Source: Nostocales cyanobacterium HT-58-2 (lineage in GTDB: Bacteria; Cyanobacteriota; Cyanobacteriia; Cyanobacteriales; Nostocaceae). From it: a stretch of DNA of 64,000 nucleotides. The position numbers were made by a program, and so were the translations under genes. The notes beneath the pieces were generated by a model. It did not search any database, was not told where the DNA came from, and worked only from the letters and a program-made list of their open reading frames with translations. The stretch is from assembly GCA_002163975.1 (NCBI GenBank), contig CP019636.1, forward strand, positions 6,637,501-6,701,500, read 5' to 3'. Positions 34,590-43,192 of the stretch are shown one piece after another (positions within the stretch are counted from its first letter, which is position 1; each line of letters starts with the position of its first letter).

Positions 34590-35060
34590 CTATGCTTGAC
34601 TAAGAATCCTCTGGACAATTTCCACCCCACTGATAGCCTGCCAAACAAAAAGACCCAAAAGCCCAAAATTTAACAGGATATGGGTTAAACGTGCCCAATT
34701 TGCTCCTTTTTGCATAAAAGGCGACAGGGAAGCAGATAAAGCAATGAGACTGGTCATACCAAGTCCTGCTAGCAGGTGAGGTCCAACAAATAATTTACCA
34801 TTGTTGATGTAGGTGACAGCCATCCCACCGATAGCGCCTGTTACCATTAATGCCAACAGTACAGAGCCGATTTGGTGATGTTTGATGCTGTATCTACCCT
34901 TTATTAATTCTTTCTTTTCTTCACCTTGAGCATTTCTGGTACGTTGGACTTGTAGTCCTAGATACGCTGCATACAAGGAAAGCAGTAAGAGCGCCCACAT
35001 CGTTATTGGATGAAAAAAGTTTAACCAATATTTCACTGATGGTGAAAGTTCCAGACCCAT
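34590..35060 (-). CDS. DUF4079 domain-containing membrane protein
   Basis: 156 residues with four membrane helices: LNFFHPITMWALLLLSLYAAY, IGSVLLALMVTGAIGGMAVTY, LLAGLGMTSLIALSASLSPF and LTHILLNFGLLGLFVWQAISG. A conserved His is at the start of several helices (FFHPIT, KHHQIG, GPHLLAG, LTHIL), resembling cytochrome b561-type haem ligands, but haem binding is not established. DUF4079 is found in cyanobacteria and plant plastids. ATG at 35060. It is transcribed away from the ankyrin gene; low-complexity GGGGAGATGG sequence lies between. Confidence 0.8.
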   Translation of the reverse strand: MGLELSPSVKYWLNFFHPITMWALLLLSLYAAYLGLQVQRTRNAQGEEKKELIKGRYSIKHHQIGSVLLALMVTGAIGGMAVTYINNGKLFVGPHLLAGLGMTSLIALSASLSPFMQKGANWARLTHILLNFGLLGLFVWQAISGVEIVQRILSQA

Positions 35061-35194
35061 AGCTTTTACCCCTATTCTTAAATCTTCATAAAAATTAGCA
35101 TAACGCTAATTGGGAATGGGGAGATGGGAAGATAAGGAGATGGGGAAATGAGAGGACGCCCAGATGTGGAGAATCACTAATCACTAGACTAATA

Positions 35195-36478
35195 ATGACT
35201 AAAAGTAACGATGTCTTGCTGCTGTCGGCTACGAAAAATGGTGATATCAAGCAGGTGCAAGCCCTGCTTGATGCTGGTACTCAGGTAGATATAAGCGATC
35301 GTGATGGTACTACGCCCTTAATGTTTGCTGCTCATTTAGGCTACACCGAAATTGCGCGATCGCTTCTTGATGCTGGTGCCAATATCGATTTGAAAAGAAA
35401 GCGCTATGGGTTGACGGCTTTGATGTTAGCAGCAAGTGCTAAACAGCTTGACATTGTGAGGCTTTTAGTATCTAAAGGTGCAGATGTCAATGCTACAAAT
35501 GAGGATGGTAGCACTGCCTTGATGATAGCCGCCCTGAAAGGACACGCTCATGTGGTGCAGGTCTTACTTGCCGCTGGTGCTAAGGTTGATGTCAAGGATA
35601 AAGATGAGGACACGGCTTTTCAACTGGCAGTGCGCGCTGGACATACTGCAGTTGTACAAGCAACACTACAAAATGATGTCAATGTCAATGCCCAAGATGA
35701 AGAGGGAGAAACTGCACTAATGGTTGCGGCGGACTTGGGACACTTGGATGTTGTGCAAGCACTGTTGACAGCAGGGGCTGATGTTAAGGTGCAAAACCTT
35801 GATGGTGGTACAGCTTTATCAGCAGCAGCAGCAGCAGGGCAGAGTGCGATCGCAGCGGCAATTCTTGCTCACGATGCTGATGTCAATGTTCAAGACAAAG
35901 ATGGTGAAACAGCCCTGCATCTTGCTGCAGTTGAAGGTTATACCGATGTGGTAAAAGTTTTACTCAGCCATGGTGCGAATGTTCACATAAAGAACCATTT
36001 AGGAGATACACCGCTACTTTTAGCAGCTTTGCAAGGACACAGCCAAGTTGTTGAAGCACTACTGCGTCAAGGAGCAAATGTGAAAGAGAAAAACTTAGGT
36101 GAGCAACCGTTGACGCTAGCAGCTGTGCAGGGACACACAGAGATAGTGAAGATATTGCTAGACCACGGTGCTGATGTCAATACTCAAGGGGATGATGGGA
36201 AAACCACGTTAATTAAGGCAGCAGAACGCAACCATACAGGCGTGATTCAAGAGCTCTTGACAAAAAGAGCAAATGTAAATATGCAAGACTCGGCTGGGGC
36301 GACAGCACTAATGTGGGCAGCTTCGCGGGGTTATAACGAGGCGGTGCAATTGTTGCTTCAAGCTGGGGCAGATGTAAATGTCAAAAACCAAGGTGGTTAT
36401 ACAGCTTTGATGCTTGCAGAGTTTAATGGGTATCCTGATGTGGTGCGGAGTCTCTTGGCTGCAGGTGCACAAGAATAA
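35195..36478 (+). CDS. Ankyrin-repeat protein (13 repeats)
   Basis: 427 residues consisting only of ankyrin repeats of 32-33 residues. I count thirteen, from NDVLLLSATKNGD to the partial last unit GGYTALMLAEFNGYPDVV. Most units have the canonical G-x-T-A-L-x-x-A-A and V-V-x-x-L-L-x-x-G-A-(D/N)-V. Repeats 5, 7 and 11 are divergent. It has no signal peptide or membrane segment, so it is a cytosolic protein-binding scaffold; the partner is unknown. ATG at 35195. The next gene (GbiG-type) starts 15 bases downstream and may be cotranscribed. Confidence 0.9.
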   Translation: MTKSNDVLLLSATKNGDIKQVQALLDAGTQVDISDRDGTTPLMFAAHLGYTEIARSLLDAGANIDLKRKRYGLTALMLAASAKQLDIVRLLVSKGADVNATNEDGSTALMIAALKGHAHVVQVLLAAGAKVDVKDKDEDTAFQLAVRAGHTAVVQATLQNDVNVNAQDEEGETALMVAADLGHLDVVQALLTAGADVKVQNLDGGTALSAAAAAGQSAIAAAILAHDADVNVQDKDGETALHLAAVEGYTDVVKVLLSHGANVHIKNHLGDTPLLLAALQGHSQVVEALLRQGANVKEKNLGEQPLTLAAVQGHTEIVKILLDHGADVNTQGDDGKTTLIKAAERNHTGVIQELLTKRANVNMQDSAGATALMWAASRGYNEAVQLLLQAGADVNVKNQGGYTALMLAEFNGYPDVVRSLLAAGAQE

Positions 36479-36493
36479 TGAACAAGCCGTCAA

Positions 36494-36994
36494 ATGAGGA
36501 AAATGATGGAAACCACAAGCAACCATCAGGTTTTTTGGGTAGGAATCGGATGTGTTAGAGGAACTTCACGACAAGTGATGGAAAGGGCTATTCAGCAAGT
36601 TTTTAGAGAAAATCAACTAGAAGAAAGTGCGATCGCAGGTATTACCACCATTAATAGCAAATCTCAGGAAGTTGGTTTATTGGAACTTTGCCACCACCGC
36701 AATTTGCCTTTGAAAACCTTTCCCTCTAATGTCCTCAGCAAAGTCTTTGTCCCCAACCCATCCAAAGTTGTGGGAAAAGAAGTGGGAACCCCTAGTGTGG
36801 CGGAGGCGGCTGCTTTATGTGCGGCTTTTGACTCTACCTTCCTAAAGTCTTTCCAAAAAGGGGAGATGACAGAAGGGTTCGGAGTAAGATTAGTCGTTGC
36901 TAAACAAATTTTCCGTTTGGATGGGCAACCAGGAGTGGTAACGGTAGCTGTGGCTCAAGCTGAAAAAGAATGTACGGTTAATACATTGACATAG
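36494..36994 (+). CDS. GbiG/CobE C-terminal domain protein (cobalamin biosynthesis)
   Basis: 166 residues with the CobE/GbiG C-terminal domain pattern: FWVGIGCVRGTS, AIAGITTINSKSQE, GLLELCHHRNLPLKTFP and VGTPSVAEAAALCAA. In anaerobic B12 synthesis, CbiG opens the ring of cobalt-precorrin-5A; the CbiG C-terminal domain stands alone here. The N-terminal half of CbiG is not in the window. Several in-frame Mets near the start (36494, 36503, 36506) leave the start uncertain. It begins 15 bases after the ankyrin gene. Confidence 0.85.
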   Translation: MRKMMETTSNHQVFWVGIGCVRGTSRQVMERAIQQVFRENQLEESAIAGITTINSKSQEVGLLELCHHRNLPLKTFPSNVLSKVFVPNPSKVVGKEVGTPSVAEAAALCAAFDSTFLKSFQKGEMTEGFGVRLVVAKQIFRLDGQPGVVTVAVAQAEKECTVNTLT

Positions 36995-37131
36995 CATGAA
37001 TCGGTCATTGAAATAGCCACACTTATTTCAAGTTCATAATGACAATACAGAATGTTTTGAAATTTCTAGCTAATAGCTCAGCTTTGATAGTAGCATATAA
37101 TGAGATTTAACAGTCAACAAAACATAATGTT

Positions 37132-37485
37132 TCAATCAATTTTTCTTAAAAAATAATTAATAATACTAGAAACTAGTGCTAGCACAATTGAACCTAACAA
37201 AGCCGCACCAAAATTACTAATTTTAAATAATTCACCAGGAGTCAGAGCGCTTGCTAGCCAAAGAGTGAGAGCATTAATGACAAATGTAAATATCCAAAAA
37301 GCCAGCAAGGTAATAGAAAATGTCAATATACTTAAAATAGGTCTAATTATTGCATTGATCAACCCGATAATTATCACAGCAATAAGAGCTGCTACAAAAT
37401 TTTTGATAAAGAATCCAGGAACAATATGAGCCGTAATCAGCAATGCTACGGCAGTTCCTAGCCAAGTGAATAAAAAGTGTTTCAT
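37132..37485 (-). CDS. Small four-helix membrane protein (phage holin-like superfamily IV)
   Basis: 117 residues with four hydrophobic helices: WLGTAVALLITAHIVPGF, FVAALIAVIIIGLINAII, LTFSITLLAFWIFTFVINAL and FGAALLGSIVLALVSSIINYF. The pattern fits COG1950 (often labelled Mycobacterial 4 TMS phage holin). Such genes are common chromosomal membrane proteins, and nothing around suggests a prophage. Function unknown. ATG at 37485. Confidence 0.85.
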   Translation of the reverse strand: MKHFLFTWLGTAVALLITAHIVPGFFIKNFVAALIAVIIIGLINAIIRPILSILTFSITLLAFWIFTFVINALTLWLASALTPGELFKISNFGAALLGSIVLALVSSIINYFLRKID

Positions 37486-38056
37486 AAGATATTTTAAAAA
37501 TTAATAATTTTCCTTTTTCTATAAGATTCTTTATTCTTATTGTTTTTTCTTCAAAAGAATATCCTTTTTGGGAACTAGCATTTCATAATACCTCTGAATT
37601 GGAATATCTTAATCGTATTATAGAGATCGGTTTCGATAAGTAGCTCGACGTGAATAAATGTAGGATGGGTTAGCAAAGCGTAACCCATGTGGTTAAACAA
37701 TTGATGCGTTACGGCTACGCCTAACACATCCTACGAAAAATTCTGTCCGCCTACTTATCAAGTTTGAAAAGGTGTATATAAAAATATAGAGCCGATTTTC
37801 CTAGAGCCAAAATTGAACTATAGAAAATCGACTCCTTATTTAATAAAGAATGGTCATGTTATCCTGGAAGACGGCTAATTATTCCTAACTCATTTTTTAC
37901 CTCAGCTTAGAGCAAAAACAACAATTGTTATGTAACCTACAAAACTTTCTGTAAGTTACACAGTCATTGTTCAAATTCCCTTCGAGCTTCTACATCAACC
38001 TCAGGTGATAAACTGGCTCTTTAAATGAACTGATATTTCTCATTTTGATGCATTGT
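37486..38056. other. Spacer with repeat copy and a hairpin
   Basis: Contains the palindromic repeat at 37660-37734, and an inverted pair GCCGATTTTC/GAAAATCG near 37788-37830 that could help end transcription from the upstream peptidoglycan-binding gene (minus strand). No ORF of interest. Confidence 0.5.
37660..37734. repeat. Dispersed palindromic repeat, copy 2
   Basis: Ends GTAGGATGGGTTAG and CTAACACATCCTAC. Near identical to the copy at 23824-23899, including the GCGTTACGGCTACGCC centre and the flanking GTCCGCCTACTTATCA. Both copies are in non-coding DNA. Confidence 0.85.
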
Positions 38057-39217
38057 TTATCTCCCCCGTCGTCGCATGAGAATCTCCCAAGTTTCTCCGC
38101 CAACAACACCGTCAGCATCCAAACCATAGCGCTTTTGTAAAGCGACTACTGCAGCTTCCGTTGCTGCGCCAAAATCGCCATCAACATCTCCTTTGTTCAA
38201 TAGACCAAGTTTTTGTAGTCGTTGTTGCAACTGAGTCACCTCAGAACCACGCATACCTGCACGTAAAATTGGGAATCCTTCTGAAGTGTATGGAATTGAA
38301 GAGACTTGCTGAGAACGAGTTGTTAAGCCAGGGCGAGAGGATTGTTGAGTACGTATGGTTTGTGCAGAACGAGTTGTTGAGCCAGAGCGATCGCTTTGCT
38401 GAATACGAGTTGTTTGCTCAGAACGGGTCGATCCAGAGCGAGTAGATGTTGATTGTCTTATGTAAGTGCTCTGTGAACTAGCAGTCGCAGTCCGTGTTGT
38501 CGGTCGTGGTTCTGGCTTGGAAGTCGCACCTGTGGTGTTAGCAGTCGCAGTCCGTGTTGTTGGTCGTGGTTCTGGCTTGGAAGTCGCACCTGTGGTGTTA
38601 GCAGTCGCAGTCCGTGTTGTTGGTCGTGGTTCTGGTTTGGAAGTCGCACCTGTGGTGCTGGTATTTACACTTGATGTTGTCGGTCTTGAATCAGAACTAG
38701 GAACAACAACTTGATTATTGGAGGTATTATTGGAAGTCTGAGATGGAACAGGAAACTTACTTGTAGAGTTAGGTGCTGGTCCAGAGGATGCGACTACTGG
38801 TTCACCAGGGAAGAGCTGCCGCCATGTTGATGCATCTACAATACCATCTGCTTTCAAACCCGCTGCTTCCTGAAAGCGGGAAACAGCGATCGCAGTATTT
38901 TCGTTGTAAACCCCATCAACTGTGCCTGTGTAGAAACCTAAAAGTTTTAAAGCTGCTTGAAGTTCTGTAACACGCTCTCCTTGGCTACCAACTTGGAGAG
39001 TAGGACGATTGATGCTTTCTGGGGAAGTAACCTGTGCGATTTGTTGTGGTTGACCTGCCACCGACACTGTAGCAGAGAAGCTAAGGAGCAGAGACACTCC
39101 AAAGTAAAGCAGTCTTTCAACCTTTGATAAAGATTTATACCTCTGCTCTCTTTTGATTGCACAGCGATTTACGGTTGGATTGAGAAACCGTAAGTCACTC
39201 AAGATACTTGTTTTCAT
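38057..39217 (-). CDS. Peptidoglycan-binding protein with two PG_binding_1 domains and a repeat linker
   Basis: 386 residues. A long N-terminus precedes a signal segment (LLYFGVSLLLSFSATVSVAG). The first peptidoglycan-binding domain covers about residues 76-138 (GERVTELQAALKLLGFYTG, DGVYNENTAIAVSRFQEAAGL), the second 318-383 (GSEVTQLQQRLQKLGLLNKG, DGDFGAATEAAVVALQK). Between them is a Ser/Thr/Arg-rich linker with three exact 20-residue repeats containing TTGATSKPEPRPTTRTATA and then a Gln/Arg/Ser/Thr tract. The protein should be exported and tethered to the wall by its domains. ATG at 39217. Confidence 0.88.
   Translation of the reverse strand: MKTSILSDLRFLNPTVNRCAIKREQRYKSLSKVERLLYFGVSLLLSFSATVSVAGQPQQIAQVTSPESINRPTLQVGSQGERVTELQAALKLLGFYTGTVDGVYNENTAIAVSRFQEAAGLKADGIVDASTWRQLFPGEPVVASSGPAPNSTSKFPVPSQTSNNTSNNQVVVPSSDSRPTTSSVNTSTTGATSKPEPRPTTRTATANTTGATSKPEPRPTTRTATANTTGATSKPEPRPTTRTATASSQSTYIRQSTSTRSGSTRSEQTTRIQQSDRSGSTTRSAQTIRTQQSSRPGLTTRSQQVSSIPYTSEGFPILRAGMRGSEVTQLQQRLQKLGLLNKGDVDGDFGAATEAAVVALQKRYGLDADGVVGGETWEILMRRRGR
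38479..38658. repeat. Three 60-bp tandem repeats inside the peptidoglycan-binding gene
   Basis: Copies start at about 38479, 38539 and 38599; two are identical and the others differ at one to four positions. The unit is a multiple of three, so it lengthens the linker by 20 residues per copy without a frameshift. Confidence 0.9.
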
Positions 39218-39319
39218 GCTGCCTTTCCTGGAAATCGCCCCTGAGTAATCTCATGCTAATATACTTATCGGCAATTGGTGTCTAATGCAACTATAAGTCG
39301 CGGTATTTTAAATTTTCCA

Positions 39320-40606
39320 TCAGGAATTGAAATACGCAATTGCACTATTAACCGCTTCCTCTTGACCGACTAATGACACATAAAGTTCCCGTAAATATAG
39401 ATCAGCAGCAGCCACTGCATCTGCAGCACTGACAGATGCGATCGCCTCCTGAAAATCCCTATCAAAATCAATTCCCAATCCCAAAATTTCATACCAGCCA
39501 TACAGCTGGGCGATTTGTGCGTTGGTTTGTTTGCCCAAAGCGTACTGTCCCAATATCTTGTTTTTAGCTGCTTGGAGCGCGTCTTCCTCAAGTTGCGTCA
39601 TTGATAGTAAATTGACTTCTGTGTGCAGACTCGAAAGAGCTACTTGAGTATTTTCGGGTGCTGTCCCCATGTAAACGACAAATGATGCTGGAAATAGTCG
39701 TGTTGGGTAAAATGCCGATACCTCGTAAGCCAAGCCACGCTTTTCGCGCAATTCCACAAACAAACGACTGGAAAGACCATTTCCCAAGTAGGTAGACAGC
39801 AACTTCAATGCTGCATAGTCAGCCGACAGTACAGATGGTCCCAGGTAACCTAGCATAACGATAGATTGCTGTGTCTGTTGAGGCGCAATCGTGATTTGGC
39901 TTTCAACGCTCAGTTCTGGGAACTCTAGTCTTGGCAATGGCTGATCCGGGGGAGCTTGCCAATCACCAAAAACTTCTTCCACAAGTGCGATCGCATTTTC
40001 TGGTGTGATTCGTCCAGCAATACTGATAACAACATTATCTGGACGGAAATGAGTCTGATGATACTGCACCAAGTCTGCACGAGTGAGGCGGCTCATAGTC
40101 GCTTCATTTCCCAACGCCGACCTTGCATAAGGATGGTTTTGGTACATTGCATCCCTCAGTTGGTCAAAAGCTATGGTAAACGGGTGCTCTTGTTGTGAGC
40201 GAATATCCTGTAGGGCTATACGCCTTTCTAGTTCCACCTCTGCTTCTGGAAATGTTGGCGATCGCATAATTCGCCCAGCTAAAGTCAAAATTTCTGCAAA
40301 ATCTGAGGTGACGGTCTTCAACGAAAGTAAAAAATAATCAGCTGCGGTATCTGCGCTCAAACTTGCTCCCACAGACTCTACTTGTTCAGCAATTTTCAAA
40401 CTCGAAAGTCCATCGCAGCCTTTGGTCAATACTGTTGATAGCAAATGTGTTAACCCAGCTTGTGCCTCGTTTTCATAACAACTCCCAGCGCGGATAAAAA
40501 TTCGTGCTGCAATAATATCTGCAGCCGGATTTTCAGCCACTAGCACAACAATGCCATTGTTTAAGACTGTGCGATGAATATGCGATTTTTGCAGCGATGT
40601 TGTCAT
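39320..40606 (-). CDS. M16-family peptidase-like subunit, non-catalytic
   Basis: 428 residues with the two-lobed M16B fold. The zinc motif HxxEH is replaced: the corresponding stretch is LTHLLSTVLTKG (His54, Ser57, Thr58), so no zinc site and no catalysis. The C-terminal substrate-binding features are kept: GNGLSSRLFVELREKRGLAYEV. It is the partner of the catalytic subunit encoded just upstream (40843-42111). Such pairs form heterodimers in bacteria. ATG at 40606. Confidence 0.9.
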   Translation of the reverse strand: MTTSLQKSHIHRTVLNNGIVVLVAENPAADIIAARIFIRAGSCYENEAQAGLTHLLSTVLTKGCDGLSSLKIAEQVESVGASLSADTAADYFLLSLKTVTSDFAEILTLAGRIMRSPTFPEAEVELERRIALQDIRSQQEHPFTIAFDQLRDAMYQNHPYARSALGNEATMSRLTRADLVQYHQTHFRPDNVVISIAGRITPENAIALVEEVFGDWQAPPDQPLPRLEFPELSVESQITIAPQQTQQSIVMLGYLGPSVLSADYAALKLLSTYLGNGLSSRLFVELREKRGLAYEVSAFYPTRLFPASFVVYMGTAPENTQVALSSLHTEVNLLSMTQLEEDALQAAKNKILGQYALGKQTNAQIAQLYGWYEILGLGIDFDRDFQEAIASVSAADAVAAADLYLRELYVSLVGQEEAVNSAIAYFNS

Positions 40607-40842
40607 TTATTATTTGTCCTTTGTCATTTGTTATTTGTCCTACCCTAGCTTGTGGCAAGTCTTTAGTTTTTTATGACTGTTAAGCGTTTTCTACCCCGGA
40701 GGTTTTGTAAACCAGCCCAGAGGCTCGAATGGTTTGTGCTATCATCTTAGTACCGACTCTTCAAGGCTACTAAAAGCCCACACTGTACCCCATAAGGATC
40801 AGTGTAGATAGTTTTCTTTTCCTGAGTGTTGATAACTAATAA

Positions 40843-42111
40843 TTAAGAGGGTTTGAGTACTGTAACTGCGTAATGATTGGGTGAAAGATAATCTTGCGCT
40901 AATTTTTGCAGTTGTTTGGCACCATAGGATTGAATTTGCCAGGGATAAGTCACTGATAAATCAGCTTGGGCAATGGTGTTGTAGTATCCGTAAAGCCCTG
41001 CAAGTTGATTTGGTGTCTCGGTAGAAAATGCATAGTCGTTACACAACACCCTTTGACTGCGGACGAGTTCCGGCTCATGAATTCCGTTGTCAATTAAATC
41101 CTGCAAATGAAGGCGAATTAAAGATTCGACTCGTTCCACATTTTCTGGTTCTAACCAGGCTGTAATTGTAAATAAACTTGCGTCTTGTTGTAAGGAGAAA
41201 TGGCTGCAAATACCCTGCACCAATTGCTGCTCTTCTCGCAAATCCCACACTAGACGAGAGGTACGCCCTTCTGCTAGTAACACAGAAAGCAAATCCAACC
41301 CATAAGAAGTGCGTAGCGCTTCCACTCCTGGTCCTACCCAAGCCATTAATAATCGTGCCTGCTCTAGGCGTGGTAGATACAGTTCGTGACGCCGAATTCC
41401 GGCTATGATTGGCTTGGCGACTGCCTTTCTTTGAGGACAGTCACAGCAGCGATCAGCAAAATCTGCAAATGTGCGGCTCACTAATTTTACAGCAGGTTCT
41501 TCGGCTATGCCGCCCACAATCACCACTGTCATGTTTTCTGGTTGGTAGTGAGCGCGGTGAAAACAGCGCATCACCTCTGGAGATTGCTGCATCAATTCTT
41601 GCTCACTCCCTAGTATGGAACGTCCATAAGGATGATGTTGGTACACACTGGAGATGAGAGCCTGAAAACCTATCCAATCTGGGTCGTCATGTGCTTGACG
41701 TATTTCCTCTAGCACAACATCCCGTTCGCGAATAAATTCATCATCTGGTATTGCTGCTCTTAACAGCAACTCTGCCAATTGTGGCAAAGTCTCTTCTAGA
41801 TACATAGAAGCTGTGGTGAGCGAGTAATGGGCGTAATCGTGGCTTGTCGCCGCATTTGTGACCCCACCTCGATTTTCAATTTTCTGATCAAATACCCCTG
41901 GCGGTAGAGTTGCAGTACCTTTGAAAATCATATGTTCCAAAAAGTGAGCCATACCAAACCACGGTTCTGGCTCCGAGTTGGCACCTGCACGTACCCAAAC
42001 ATCTGCCACAACTACAGGGGTAGTGGGAATTTCTTGATGAATCAAAGTTAAGCCGTTGTCTAGTTTGAAAACCGAGGCTGGAAACACCTTATTAATAAGT
42101 TCTGGTAACAA
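40843..42111 (-). CDS. M16-family zinc peptidase, catalytic subunit
   Basis: 422 residues. The active site HFLEH (His56, Glu59, His60) and the third zinc ligand Glu136 in DVVLEEIRQ, 76 residues after His60, fit the HxxEH-x76-E signature. The C-terminal part keeps GRTSRLVWDLREEQQLVQGI. It has no signal peptide that I can see. Probable function is degradation of small peptides together with the inactive subunit downstream; the intergenic gap of 236 bases contains low-complexity TTATTTGTCC repeats. ATG at 42111. Confidence 0.92.
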   Translation of the reverse strand: MLPELINKVFPASVFKLDNGLTLIHQEIPTTPVVVADVWVRAGANSEPEPWFGMAHFLEHMIFKGTATLPPGVFDQKIENRGGVTNAATSHDYAHYSLTTASMYLEETLPQLAELLLRAAIPDDEFIRERDVVLEEIRQAHDDPDWIGFQALISSVYQHHPYGRSILGSEQELMQQSPEVMRCFHRAHYQPENMTVVIVGGIAEEPAVKLVSRTFADFADRCCDCPQRKAVAKPIIAGIRRHELYLPRLEQARLLMAWVGPGVEALRTSYGLDLLSVLLAEGRTSRLVWDLREEQQLVQGICSHFSLQQDASLFTITAWLEPENVERVESLIRLHLQDLIDNGIHEPELVRSQRVLCNDYAFSTETPNQLAGLYGYYNTIAQADLSVTYPWQIQSYGAKQLQKLAQDYLSPNHYAVTVLKPS

Positions 42112-42540
42112 TTTTTTACAGATCTAACCACAATTTAGCCCAATTCTTGCGATTGTAACTCTTATTAGTCCCTTTATTTGGATTAGTTTACATTGTTGGG
42201 AGCAGAAAGCCCACTCCTTCTGGGTGTGGGGACGCCAGACACCTACGGAGGAGCCAGTGCGTTGCGCGGGTTCCCCGCGTTGTAGCACCTGGCGTGTTTC
42301 CCAAAGTGGAGCATCTGGCGTTGGAAACCCTCCTTCAGTGCTGACTCATCAATGCGTAGCACCTTTAGGTGCCGTCCAGATATCCGTGCTATGGTTAGAT
42401 AGCTAAGGTGAGACTCCTTCACCATCGTGAAAATTCTGCTGAAATAGTGCAGCACTTTTAGGTGTAAATTATTGAGCAACGAGCCACGATAACTCGTAAA
42501 ACAGTGAAGGCATTCTAACAACTGTCGAAAACTTAAAAGT
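42112..42540. other. Spacer with short repeats (GCCAGACACC-type)
   Basis: From about 42200 the sequence shows facing and direct copies of short G/C-rich words (GACGCCAGACACC, GCACCTGGCG, GCATCTGGCG, GTTGGAAACCCTCC), a type of dispersed repeat common in large filamentous cyanobacterial genomes. Open frames at 42224-42406 and 42243-42521 run through them and have no coding support. Confidence 0.4.
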
Positions 42541-42742
42541 TTTTGGAGTCATCCACGTACCGTGGGGCACACGGGAACGCACCTTGAAATGGGTAGACGC
42601 TTGGGGAGTTGTCCTTAAGTGGGTCATAGCTTAAAAAACTGTGACTCGGACAAGTATGAACCGTAAGACCTGTAATAGGGGCAACCTGACACAGGCAAGT
42701 TCAGCCCAAGAATCCTACGGCTTTAAGCCGTGGGAGTGTCAA
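42541..42742 (+). pseudogene. Decayed tnpB 3' end with IS200/IS605-type right end
   Basis: One frame reads TVGHTGT (42559-42579), the conserved C-terminal motif of many TnpB proteins, preceded in another frame by LKVFGVIH and followed in a third by VDAWGV, so it is frameshifted. Then comes non-coding sequence and the right end: a CCTACGGC/GCCGTGGG hairpin and GGGAGTGTCAA ending at 42742, the same 11 bases that end the intact element at 28510. This is a remnant of a tnpB of another subfamily, as the intact TnpB lacks TVGHTGT. Confidence 0.6.
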
Positions 42743-43192
42743 ATAGTTTTTCCTTCACACTATGGAAAGGTTTTTATCAATTATGAATTTTTTAACAGGC
42801 TTCTTAAAGTGTAGAGTTGCACAAATGCATATAAGGCCTGTTTATATCTCATACTATTTTTAATTTTGAATTATTAATCAGTTGCTAGCTGACTCATTTC
42901 AATAATTAAAGCTCCCATATCTCAACTGATCAAGGGAGCTATTATCTTAGTTCACCGCAACGCCGTTTTACCTAAGTTTATGACCTGGATAAACCAGGTG
43001 GGTACCGATGTTTTTCGTTTAAAGTTTCCGGATACTTGGCCCGGTCTACTGCCACGAAAATTGTATGGTTCCCTTTTGCTTTTAGACATAGATCAAAAAA
43101 CTTTATGGCAGTCACCAACGTCGCAGTGCAACAAAACTATTATAGCTTTCAAAAAGATTTTGTGTATGACCAGTTGAAAATTCCTTGCAGGT
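42743..43192. other. Spacer downstream of the tnpB relic
   Basis: Contains a hairpin AGCTCCC/GGGAGCT (42909-42946) and an open frame at 42980-43177 that has no family features. No gene claimed. It is on the 3' side of purK. Confidence 0.4.

Noticed and set aside
37132..37485. Phage holin as a sign of a prophage
   Set aside because: The family name is misleading; this is a common chromosomal four-helix protein and no other phage genes are near.
42224..42521. Frames in both directions through the GCCAGACACC repeats
   Set aside because: Both are generated by short dispersed repeats; no family signal.
42980..43177. 65-codon frame before purK
   Set aside because: No recognisable motif and a composition like the surrounding spacer; cannot be supported.
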